DNA of 64,000 nt from Stenotrophomonas panacihumi. GTDB lineage: Bacteria > Pseudomonadota > Gammaproteobacteria > Xanthomonadales > Xanthomonadaceae. Positions 1-7,702 of the stretch are shown piece by piece. Position 1 is the stretch's first letter; the number at the start of each line of letters is the position of its first letter. Under the pieces are notes generated by a model. The model made no database searches, was not told where the DNA came from, and saw only the letters and a program-made list of their open reading frames with translations. The stretch is taken from the NCBI RefSeq assembly GCF_001431645.1, contig NZ_LLXU01000076.1, positions 62,001-126,000 on the forward strand, written 5' to 3'. The position numbers and the translations under genes were made by a program.

Positions 1-1489
1 TGCCTTCGTTGAAGGCGTACTCGAAGCCGTAGCGATACTTGATGCGGGTCTGGTCCGGATTGACGACCACCACTTCTTTTTCGGTCGCGCAGGTCGTGCA
101 GGGATAATTGGCCGCGGTTCCTGAGCTCCCCCAGAGCCCCTGATAGCCTCCGCCGTAGCTGTAGGTCCACTGCAGCGGCGTCGCGATGCCAGGACCGCTG
201 ATGGTCTTGCCCGTCAGGGTCATTACATCGAAGAAGTTCGGAACGCCCAGCTCATAGTAGTAGTTGTTCTCCGGAACTCCGCCCTCACCATTCGTGTTGT
301 TGACTCGCTGCAGGCACTGGCTCATGTGTACGCCGCTGCGGTAGTGGCGAACATTCGAGAACACAAAGCTGCCCGTCGCACCGCTCGGATGCGTTGCGGT
401 CAGCGTGAAGTTCCAACCCGTCTCCGGGGGCTGCTCCGCGCAATTGGACGTGGAGTTTCCATCCCACGTAACGGCCGAGGGATCCAACGCATTCGAGTAT
501 CCGTAGGTCCACTTGCTGCTGTCTGGCAACGTAACGGACGTCAAACGGGTCTGCGTGCCGCTCGCGCCCGTTACCGAACCATATCCATAGGACCAGGTTC
601 GGCCGTTTGCGCTGGCGGAGGTGAGGTCCATCCCGCTGTAGGTCAGCGTGATTTCACGTCCGTCACTGGACCAGATGCGAGTCGGATGACCGTTCCCGTC
701 GTACTGGTACTGCACCCAGTTTCCGAAACGGTCTTCGACCTTCGTAGCCAGTAAGTAGATCTTGGTGCGGCTAGCCTGCGCTGCGCCGCCGAGACCAAGC
801 GACTTGCGCATCGTCCCGGCGAGCCGGCTAACGGCCTGGTCGAAGGAGTAACGCACGCCATCGGTCGTGCTGACCCGGAAGCCTTCACCGGTCAGGCCAG
901 AGACCATCGGGATGCAGTCGATGGCGTCGCGCTGGCTCGTGGTCCACTTGCGCGTTACGCCATCGGAGGGCTTGGGCGTATTGCTCTCCAGACCCAGCAT
1001 GGTGCGGTCGCCGCCGCCCGGGATATGGATGCTGTTGCCCTGCCAGATATCCGTCAGCGAGAAGCCGCCCGGCACCGTCGGCACCATGGACACGCTGCAT
1101 CGGGTATCGGCCCAACTGCTACCACCGCTGGCGAAGGTGCCCGAGATGTAGGGCACATCCACGTTCCAGCCACCCGCGCCTTCGAGGTTAGCATTGAACG
1201 AGGTGGCGCTGCCCGTTAGGTGCAGCTCGACACTGAAGTTCCGGGATAGGCGTACCGGCAAACCGTTGTTACCGGGCAGATCGATGTCTGTCACCGAGAA
1301 GTCGGTCTTGCCGTTATAGAGGCTGACGCTGTCGCCGAAGAGATTGTTCTTCAGCGCGGTCATGTTCTGGGCCGCCTCGATACGCTTTCGGTATTCCTGG
1401 TATGGCTCGACCGCGCTGACCTGGCCCACCCACGCGCACAGCGCTACAGCCACGCCGATACGGCGCAGCCAAACAGCTTCCCTATTCAA
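1..1489 (-). CDS. RHS/YD-repeat-like secreted protein, N-terminal part (runs off left edge)
   Basis: About 496 codons are visible and the reading frame is still open at base 1. The start is a TTG at 1489-1487. It is preceded by GGAG seven bases upstream and by an in-frame TGA at about 1515, and no ATG occurs until about 1362, which would lose the signal peptide. The N-terminus (NREAVWLRRIGVAVALCAWV) is a Sec-type signal ending near VSA. The mature part is rich in Tyr, Gly and Asn, with segments such as TYGYSN and VQYQYDGNG that resemble the N-terminal region of RHS/YD-repeat wall or toxin-carrier proteins. The repeat core and any C-terminal toxin would lie outside the window. Base composition is visibly less GC-rich than the neighbours, which suggests acquired DNA. 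The family call is by motif resemblance only. Confidence 0.7.
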   Translation of the reverse strand, partial: MNREAVWLRRIGVAVALCAWVGQVSAVEPYQEYRKRIEAAQNMTALKNNLFGDSVSLYNGKTDFSVTDIDLPGNNGLPVRLSRNFSVELHLTGSATSFNANLEGAGGWNVDVPYISGTFASGGSSWADTRCSVSMVPTVPGGFSLTDIWQGNSIHIPGGGDRTMLGLESNTPKPSDGVTRKWTTSQRDAIDCIPMVSGLTGEGFRVSTTDGVRYSFDQAVSRLAGTMRKSLGLGGAAQASRTKIYLLATKVEDRFGNWVQYQYDGNGHPTRIWSSDGREITLTYSGMDLTSASANGRTWSYGYGSVTGASGTQTRLTSVTLPDSSKWTYGYSNALDPSAVTWDGNSTSNCAEQPPETGWNFTLTATHPSGATGSFVFSNVRHYRSGVHMSQCLQRVNNTNGEGGVPENNYYYELGVPNFFDVMTLTGKTISGPGIATPLQWTYSYGGGYQGLWGSSGTAANYPCTTCATEKEVVVVNPDQTRIKYRYGFEYAFNEG

Positions 1490-1869
1490 CCCCTTTCTCC
1501 TCGTGCCCCTTCAGGGGCTCCCCGGACTACGACATTGCAAGTTCGCTGGACTCACGGTCCCTAGTTACAAAACTGGACTAATCGCCAAGTCAGCTAAGTG
1601 ATCGTTCAATTTTGCCAGAAGAGCGAAGCGCTGCGCACGGGCGTCAATGCACATTTTCGGCAAGTTTCGCCTGACCTTTGATTGGCCCCCGCGACACTTG
1701 CCGCCCCAGGTCCCGCTATCCATGCATGGCGCCAGTCACCCTTCCTCTGGGCGTGTCCAGCACCCCCGATAAACATACCTAGTCCCGCTTCAGGATCGAC
1801 AAGGTGATGCAATCAAGGCTTCCGAAGGGTTGGCAAAGGAATGGTTCGGCGCGGGCCGTACTCGATGGG
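1490..1869. other. Intergenic region with no recognised gene
   Basis: These 380 bases separate the start of the RHS-like gene from the end of the BASS transporter gene. The only part I can interpret is the ribosome binding site GGAG at 1497-1500. Short open frames here lack ribosome binding sites and recognisable products. No clear terminator or repeat was seen. Confidence 0.5.
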
Positions 1870-2715
1870 CTAGCCGTTCGCACGGCTCATCTTGACGAAC
1901 GGAATTCCCACGATCACATTGAGCAGAACGAAGATCAGCACTGCAAGTAGTGCCAGCTTCGCATCTGGGAAACTGCTTCCGATCACTCCCATCGCCACGC
2001 CCGGGTGGCGGGTGGCCGAGGCGAGCGCCAGCGCGGCGCGGGTGCTGCGGTACGGCCCACCCAGCAGATAGCCCGAGGCCAGCCCGGCCACAATCACCAG
2101 CGACATCGCCAGCAGCGTGCCACCGCCGACCGCCAGCCACAGCTTCGGCACCAGGATTAACAGTGCCCCCGCGGCACCGATCAGCAGCAGGAAGAAGCCA
2201 ACGCGGGAAATGAGGTGGGAGGCACGCTCGGCGCGCGGGCCCAATAGCCTCTGCGCTACCAGGCCCAGCAGCATCGGCGCGAGGATCGTGACGGCGAGCG
2301 TTCTGGCAATGCCGGAAGTGGAGACCGGGAACTCACGACCGAACAGTCGGCCGACCAGCGGTAACGTCAGCGGCATCAGCACCAGCGAGATCACCGCGGC
2401 GGACATCAGCAAGGCGATGATATAGGCACCCTCCCCGCCCGACTTGAGCTGCTTCTTGGGTAGCAGCGGTGGCACCGGCGAGAGCGAGAGCACCAGCAGT
2501 GCCAGTTGCGTCGCCGGTGGTGGCTGCACCAGCCATATCGTCGCCAGCGCCATCATCGGCACCACGACGTACATGGAGAGCAGCGCGCGTAGTGCCGCGC
2601 CAGGATGGCGCACGAGGTACAGCAGGTCCTCGGCGCGGGCACGCATCGCCAGGGCCATGGCGCTGAGGACCACGCTGACCACGATGACGAGCTTCATTGC
2701 CATCAACAACGACAT
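1870..2715 (-). CDS. Bile acid:sodium symporter (BASS) family membrane transporter
   Basis: This is a 281-residue, highly hydrophobic protein with eight to nine predicted membrane helices. A conserved-looking segment, SLSPVPPLLPKKQLKSGG, sits near residue 90 and the motif ATRHPGVAMGVI near residue 240 is typical of BASS/SBF carriers. The start at 2715 is preferred over the in-frame ATG at 2742 because GGAG lies seven bases upstream. It is the third gene after two arylsulfatase genes on the same strand, 37 bases behind the second, so probably co-transcribed. Family members import organic anions, and the animal relatives include carriers of bile acids and sulfated steroids. A role in bringing a sulfated substrate to the cytoplasmic sulfatases is inference from context. 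Confidence 0.8.
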   Translation of the reverse strand: MSLLMAMKLVIVVSVVLSAMALAMRARAEDLLYLVRHPGAALRALLSMYVVVPMMALATIWLVQPPPATQLALLVLSLSPVPPLLPKKQLKSGGEGAYIIALLMSAAVISLVLMPLTLPLVGRLFGREFPVSTSGIARTLAVTILAPMLLGLVAQRLLGPRAERASHLISRVGFFLLLIGAAGALLILVPKLWLAVGGGTLLAMSLVIVAGLASGYLLGGPYRSTRAALALASATRHPGVAMGVIGSSFPDAKLALLAVLIFVLLNVIVGIPFVKMSRANG

Positions 2716-2752
2716 GGCGATTCTCCGTGGCTGGAATGCCAAGGCAGCCGGG

Positions 2753-5068
2753 TCAGCCGGCGGATACCTCTACAGTGACGCCGTGAATCGTGCCGTCGAA
2801 GCGGAAGGGACGGCGATCGAAGTAGTCCGGCGACACGGGCGAACCCAGGTCCACCCCTACCCCGAAGGTCTCGCTGGCGGAAAATGCCAGTGGCACCGTG
2901 CGCGCAACCGCGACCCCGGCGACCACCTCACCATCGACTTGCAGCGTGACGGTCGCCGGCCCCATCGGCTCGGCCGATTCGAAGCGCGTCTCCACCGTGA
3001 CCACGTGCCGGCCCGCCGCCAACGGCTGGCGGCTGCGCGCCTGGTAGCGGTCCAGGATCAGCATGTTGTACTCATAGACGAGCATGCCCTTGTCCATGAA
3101 CAGGCTGACGCCGCCGGAGAAGCCGCCCAACGCATAGAGCACGCCCGATGCCTGGTCGCCGGCGGTCAGTTCAATCTCCACCACGCTGTCCTGCTTGCCC
3201 AATCCTGGTGCCGTGAACTCGGGCATCCGAGTCACCGATTCGTCGAATCTCCAACGCGTATAGGGCGATGCGATGCGGTCTTCCGGATGCAATCGCAGCC
3301 ACAGTCCCGCGCCCACCGGCCAAACCAGGTTGTTGCGCGAGACCTCCTTGAACAGGGCCTTGAGTTCCTCGACTTTGGTTGGCTGCACGGCGGCCAGGTC
3401 GTGGGCCTGACTGAAATCGGTGCGCAGGTCGTACAACTCCCAGGGCTCGGTAGCCATGTCCCAGCCTTTCAGGCGCTGCGCGGTACTGGGCGTGTCCCAA
3501 GGCACGAACGGGCCGAACGCGCAGGCGTACCAACCATCGGCGTAGATGCCGCGGCTGGCGTTGTTCTCGAAGTACTGCACCGTCTTGCGGGTCGGCATGC
3601 CCGCGTCGTCGAAGGTGTACAAGAAGCTGGTGCCGTCGATCGGTTTCTGGTCGAAGCCATCGACGCTTTCCGGCGCGGGAATCCCGATGGCCTCGTAGAT
3701 GGTCGGGACCACGTCGTTGACGTGATGGAACTGCGAACGCAGCCGTGCGTCGGGCTTGATGCGAGCCGGCCACGAAACCGCCATCGCGTTGCGGGTACCG
3801 CCGAAATGGCTCGCCACCAGTTTGGTGTGGTGGAACGGCGTATTGCCCGCCCAGGCCCAGCCGGCGTGGTACATGTTGTCGGTCCTGGGCGAACCGAGCA
3901 CCGGCAGGCCGCCAAGTTTGTCGAGCGCGGCCAGCTGTTCGGCCACGGTATTGGGAATGCCGTTCTGCGCCAGCAGTTCGCTGATGCTGCCGCGCTGGCC
4001 CTCGGCGCTGGAGCCGTTGTCGCCAAAGATGTAGAGAACCAGGGTGTTCTCATGCCTGTCCAGGCGCTCCAGCTCGTCGAGCAGGCGGCCGACCTGCGCA
4101 TCGACGTGTTCCAGGAAGCCGGCAAACACCTCCATCAGGCGGGCCTGGAAAGGTCGCTCGGACTCGGGGATCTCGTCCCAGCCCTGCATGCTGTCCGCGC
4201 GTGGCGTCAGCGTCGCGTCGGCGGGGATCCAGCCCTTGTCCTTCTGGCGCTGGAACACCCGTTCGCGATAGGCATCCCAGCCGTCGTCGAAGCGACCCCG
4301 GTAGCGGTCCGCCCATTCCTTGAAGATGTGATGTGGTCCGTGTGCGGCACCAGGTGCCCAGTACAGCAGGAACGGGGCGTCCGGCGCGTAGGCCTCGTGC
4401 CTGCGCAACCAGGTGATCGCCTTGTCGGCAAGGTCTTCGGAGAGATGGTAGTGCTCGTCGTGCGGTGGCTCGACGGGATTGGTGTTCTCGTATAGCCGCG
4501 GCTCCCATTGCGAGGTCTCGCCGGCGATGAAGCCGTAGAAATGCTCGAAGCCATGCCCGGTCGGCCAGCGGTCCAACGGCCCCATCGCGGTGGTCTGGTC
4601 GGCCGGCGAGTTATGCCATTTCCCGAATGCGGCGGTCTTGTAGCCGTAATGGCGAAGCACTTCGGCGATCGTGGCGGTGTCTTTGCCGATCACGCCCGTA
4701 TAGCCGTCCCAGTCGACCGCGCGCTCGGCGATGGTGCCGGAATGGACGCGATGATGGTTGCGCCCGGTGAGCAGCGCCGCACGCGTGGGCGAGCAGATCG
4801 AGGTGGTGTGGAAGCAGTTATAGCCCAGGCCGGCCTCGACCACGCGGGTGAAGTTGGGGGTATGCACTTCGCCGCCGACGGTATCGGCCAAGCCGAAGCC
4901 GACATCGTCGAGCAGCACGATCAGCACATTCGGCGCGTTCTCAGGCAGCCGCCTGGGCCGCTCGCGACGATGGTGGGTGGACTCGACGAGCGTATAGCCG
5001 GCGGTACTCGCCGAAGGCGTGGGCGGGAACGGCAGCACCGCCCCGTTCGCTGTGGATTTCTCAGACAT
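2753..5068 (-). CDS. Arylsulfatase (type I, formylglycine), paralogue 1
   Basis: This 771-residue protein belongs to the large sulfatase group that includes mycobacterial AtsA/AtsD-like enzymes of about 780 residues. The metal-binding aspartates are in VLLDDVGFG (Asp54, Asp55). The active-site signature CSPTRAALLTGRNHH begins at Cys92, which must be oxidised to formylglycine. Later landmarks are FYGF, a histidine-rich HGPHH and FGDNGSSAEG. The last 150 residues form a beta-rich, lectin-like domain. No signal peptide is visible, so the enzyme should be cytoplasmic. It lies 21 bases behind paralogue 2 and 37 bases ahead of the BASS carrier. The natural substrate is unknown. Confidence 0.93.
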   Translation of the reverse strand: MSEKSTANGAVLPFPPTPSASTAGYTLVESTHHRRERPRRLPENAPNVLIVLLDDVGFGLADTVGGEVHTPNFTRVVEAGLGYNCFHTTSICSPTRAALLTGRNHHRVHSGTIAERAVDWDGYTGVIGKDTATIAEVLRHYGYKTAAFGKWHNSPADQTTAMGPLDRWPTGHGFEHFYGFIAGETSQWEPRLYENTNPVEPPHDEHYHLSEDLADKAITWLRRHEAYAPDAPFLLYWAPGAAHGPHHIFKEWADRYRGRFDDGWDAYRERVFQRQKDKGWIPADATLTPRADSMQGWDEIPESERPFQARLMEVFAGFLEHVDAQVGRLLDELERLDRHENTLVLYIFGDNGSSAEGQRGSISELLAQNGIPNTVAEQLAALDKLGGLPVLGSPRTDNMYHAGWAWAGNTPFHHTKLVASHFGGTRNAMAVSWPARIKPDARLRSQFHHVNDVVPTIYEAIGIPAPESVDGFDQKPIDGTSFLYTFDDAGMPTRKTVQYFENNASRGIYADGWYACAFGPFVPWDTPSTAQRLKGWDMATEPWELYDLRTDFSQAHDLAAVQPTKVEELKALFKEVSRNNLVWPVGAGLWLRLHPEDRIASPYTRWRFDESVTRMPEFTAPGLGKQDSVVEIELTAGDQASGVLYALGGFSGGVSLFMDKGMLVYEYNMLILDRYQARSRQPLAAGRHVVTVETRFESAEPMGPATVTLQVDGEVVAGVAVARTVPLAFSASETFGVGVDLGSPVSPDYFDRRPFRFDGTIHGVTVEVSAG

Positions 5069-5089
5069 CTGCCTCGATCTCCGGCGCCT

Positions 5090-7444
5090 TCATTGCTTGC
5101 GTAGATAGGCCTTCATCTCGGCCTGCTGGTCGACCGTGGCCTCGCCACTGACATCCACGATCACCCGCTCGAGCTGCCCGGCATAGCGGAACGGTGGCTC
5201 GTACTCGGGGTTGACCGGCGCACCGCTGTCCTGGCCGACCAGCATTGCCCCGCCCTGCCCTAGGCGGATCGGCACGGTATACGGCAGCTCGCCCTTGGCG
5301 ATCGGCTCACCGTCCAGCAGCAGGGTCACCCGCCCCGGCACGCCTTTTCCGTGCTTGATGTCCGGCTTGCCCGTCGGCTCGAACTGCATGCCGAGCAGGT
5401 GGCGACCGCTGGGCAGCGTGTCGTTGGCCTTCACGTAGAAGTAGTCCAGCGCCAGGTAGTTATGCAGATAGCACAGGCGGTTGTCCTGCACGTAGAACGT
5501 GAACCCGCCGTCGTTGCCACCAAAACTCAGTAGTACGCCATCGCCGCCCCCATCGGGAATATCCACTTCGGCCACGAAGCTGTGCGGACGATTGAGGGTC
5601 TTCGGCGCCGCGGCGGCGACGATCCCCTGGGTATTCGGATAGAGCGTATAGCGATTGAGATTCTCGGCGACCCGCGGGCGCTCCAGCGCGATGCGCTGGG
5701 TGCCGCGACTGTCGATCGGCAGGACATGGTACTTGCCGGCTTCGACGTACCAGGTGGCTATCATCGAGACGACGCGCGCCGGATTGTCTTTGGCAACATT
5801 GCGTGCCTCGGCAAAGTCTTCGTCGAGGTGGTAGAGCTCCCAGCCATGCGCGTCGAGTTCGTCGAGCATGTCATGGGTGATCTCCACGCCGAAACTGCGC
5901 CCGGATTCGGTGAACGAGGTGCCTGGCCATGGGCAGACCGCACGCCAGCCGTCATGGTAGATCGAGCGATGCCCCATCATCTCGAAGTACTGGGTGAGAT
6001 GCACTTGTGGCGCGGCGGCATCGGTGAAAGTGGACAGCAGGCTGACCCCGTCGATCTGCGATTGCGTGACGCCACGCAGCGAAGCGGGTGCCTCGATGCC
6101 GAGGGCATCGAGCGCCGTGGGTACCATGTCGATGAGATGGCAGTAGTGCTTGCGAATCTCGCCCTTGGCCTCGATGCGCTTCGGCCAGGTGACGATGAAC
6201 GGATCGGAGCTGCCACCCCGATAGGTCTCCCGCTTCCAGCGACGGAACGGGGTATTGCCGGCGTGGGTCCAGCCCCAGGGAAAGTGGTTGAAGGTGGTCG
6301 GGCCGCCGATCTCCTCGATGTGCTTCAAGCCGTCTTCCACGGTGTCGGCAACGTTGTTGAAGAAGCGACATTCATTCACCGATCCGGTCGGGCCACCTTC
6401 AGCGCTGGACCCGTTGTCCGACACCAGCATGATCAGGGTGTTGTCATATTCCCCAATCTTCTTCAGGAAGGCGATCAGTTCACCGATGTAATGGTCGGTG
6501 TGCTCCAGGAAGCCGGCGAATACCTCCATCATCCGCGCATACAGGCGGCGCTCGTCGGCAGATAGCGCGCTCCACTGCTGAACGTCTGGATCATCCGCCG
6601 GCAATTGCGTATCGGGCGGAACGATGCCCAGCGTCTTCTGGCGTGCAAACACTTGCTCTCGATAGGCCTGCCAGCCTTGGTCGAACGCGCCCCTGTAGCG
6701 GTCCGCCCATTCCTTGGGCACATGGTGCGGCGAATGCATCGCGCCGAGCGCGAAGTAGCAGAAGAACGGCTTCTGCGGTGCGATCTGCTTGGCGTCGGCG
6801 ATGAACGCCTTGGCCTTTTCGACCAGGTCGGGCGTCAAATGGTAGCCCTGCTCCGGCGTGGCCGGCGCCTCGACCTGGTGGTTGTCATGGACAAGCTCCG
6901 GATAGTACTGGTGCGTGTCGCCCCCGAGAAAGCCGTAGAACCGCTCGAAACCGCGCCCCAGTGGCCAGCGATCGTATGGTCCGGCCGCCGTATTGGTTTC
7001 CTCCGGCGAAAGATGCCACTTACCTACGCAGTAGGTGTTGTAGCCGGCCTGCTTGAGGATTTCAGACAGCATGCCGTTCTCGAACGGCATGTAGCCATCG
7101 GTGCCGGGGAACCCGGTCGATCCGTTGGACAGGCAGCCCATGTGGTTGGAATGGTGGTTGCGGCCTGTCAGCATCGATGAGCGCGAGGGTGAACACAGTG
7201 CCGTGGTGTGCATGTTGTTGTACAGCAACCCATCGGCGGCCAGCGCGTCGATATTCGGCGTCCTGATCGGGCTGCCGTAGCAGCCCAGGTGGCCGTAACC
7301 GGTGTCGTCGAGGACGATGAACAATACGTTCGGCGCGCCCTCACGTGGACGCGCCATCTGCGGCCAGGCGGGAGCGGAAACGTCGGGGGTGCGGCCGATG
7401 ATGCCCGGGAAAGGACTCCCAGGGCGGTACTCCGTGAGTGGCAT
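5090..7444 (-). CDS. Arylsulfatase (type I, formylglycine), paralogue 2
   Basis: This 784-residue sulfatase has metal ligands in VLDDTGYG (Asp46, Asp47) and the signature CSPSRSSMLTGRNHH with its catalytic Cys at 84. It also carries FYGFLGGDTHQYYPE and the metal-site motif SDNGSSAEGG. The C-terminal beta-sandwich contains a GFTFYVQDNRLCYLHNY-like segment shared with the other paralogues. No export signal is present. The ATG at 7444 has GGAG seven bases upstream. It is the first gene of a three-gene operon (two sulfatases and a BASS carrier). An inverted repeat at 7562-7577 lies 117 bases upstream, and another copy lies in the same divergent region in front of paralogue 3. Confidence 0.93.
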   Translation of the reverse strand: MPLTEYRPGSPFPGIIGRTPDVSAPAWPQMARPREGAPNVLFIVLDDTGYGHLGCYGSPIRTPNIDALAADGLLYNNMHTTALCSPSRSSMLTGRNHHSNHMGCLSNGSTGFPGTDGYMPFENGMLSEILKQAGYNTYCVGKWHLSPEETNTAAGPYDRWPLGRGFERFYGFLGGDTHQYYPELVHDNHQVEAPATPEQGYHLTPDLVEKAKAFIADAKQIAPQKPFFCYFALGAMHSPHHVPKEWADRYRGAFDQGWQAYREQVFARQKTLGIVPPDTQLPADDPDVQQWSALSADERRLYARMMEVFAGFLEHTDHYIGELIAFLKKIGEYDNTLIMLVSDNGSSAEGGPTGSVNECRFFNNVADTVEDGLKHIEEIGGPTTFNHFPWGWTHAGNTPFRRWKRETYRGGSSDPFIVTWPKRIEAKGEIRKHYCHLIDMVPTALDALGIEAPASLRGVTQSQIDGVSLLSTFTDAAAPQVHLTQYFEMMGHRSIYHDGWRAVCPWPGTSFTESGRSFGVEITHDMLDELDAHGWELYHLDEDFAEARNVAKDNPARVVSMIATWYVEAGKYHVLPIDSRGTQRIALERPRVAENLNRYTLYPNTQGIVAAAAPKTLNRPHSFVAEVDIPDGGGDGVLLSFGGNDGGFTFYVQDNRLCYLHNYLALDYFYVKANDTLPSGRHLLGMQFEPTGKPDIKHGKGVPGRVTLLLDGEPIAKGELPYTVPIRLGQGGAMLVGQDSGAPVNPEYEPPFRYAGQLERVIVDVSGEATVDQQAEMKAYLRKQ

Positions 7445-7561
7445 GTGATATCTCCGGAGGGTTGTTCAACAAGCTTTTTCATCATGTGCCGTGACTGCTC
7501 CGCACCGGAGCGCGCTGCACGGGCCTACCCGGCAGTATCGATGCGTGGCCGGCGGCCGTCT

Positions 7562-7577
7562 TCCGTATTCCTACTGG
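7562..7577 (-). promoter_or_regulatory. Inverted repeat of the CCAGTA-N4-TACTGG type, site A
   Basis: Read toward the minus-strand sulfatase genes the site is CCAGTAGGAATACGGA: one perfect half-site and one degenerate half. It lies 117 bases upstream of the sulfatase start at 7444. It belongs to a set of six intergenic copies found in this window. Function as a transcription factor site is inference. Confidence 0.5.
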
Positions 7578-7629
7578 CCACCATGAATTATCCGGAAGCT
7601 TCCGAAGCGACGCCTCCGTTCTGTCATGG

Positions 7630-7645
7630 CCAGTAAAAGTACTGA
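7630..7645 (+). promoter_or_regulatory. Inverted repeat of the CCAGTA-N4-TACTGG type, site B
   Basis: The sequence CCAGTAAAAGTACTGA has two half-sites separated by four bases, with one outer mismatch. It lies 57 bases before the preferred start of the plus-strand sulfatase at 7703. Almost the same distance is seen at sites D and E in front of other genes. Identity with site E extends past the repeat (TACTGACGA in both). Confidence 0.6.
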
Positions 7646-7702
7646 CGATGACGCTCTGCCCGAGCGTCAGAATCGATGCCACTGACAGCCCCACAGGTCC
7701 CG

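Noticed and set aside
1606-1812. Minus-strand frame of 68 codons between the RHS-like and transporter genes
   Set aside because: It lacks a ribosome binding site, and its translation resembles no known family.
2444-4495. Long plus-strand open frame of 683 codons opposite the first sulfatase gene
   Set aside because: It is antisense to a convincing sulfatase, its translation has low-complexity Arg/Ala/Gly/Val composition and no recognisable domain. It is a typical high-GC shadow.
7562-7645. Reading the intergenic inverted repeats as LexA (SOS) boxes
   Set aside because: The centre resembles the Xanthomonadaceae LexA box, but the outer TT/AA bases are CC/GG and none of the downstream genes is a DNA-repair gene. 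Kept only as an alternative for the regulon finding.
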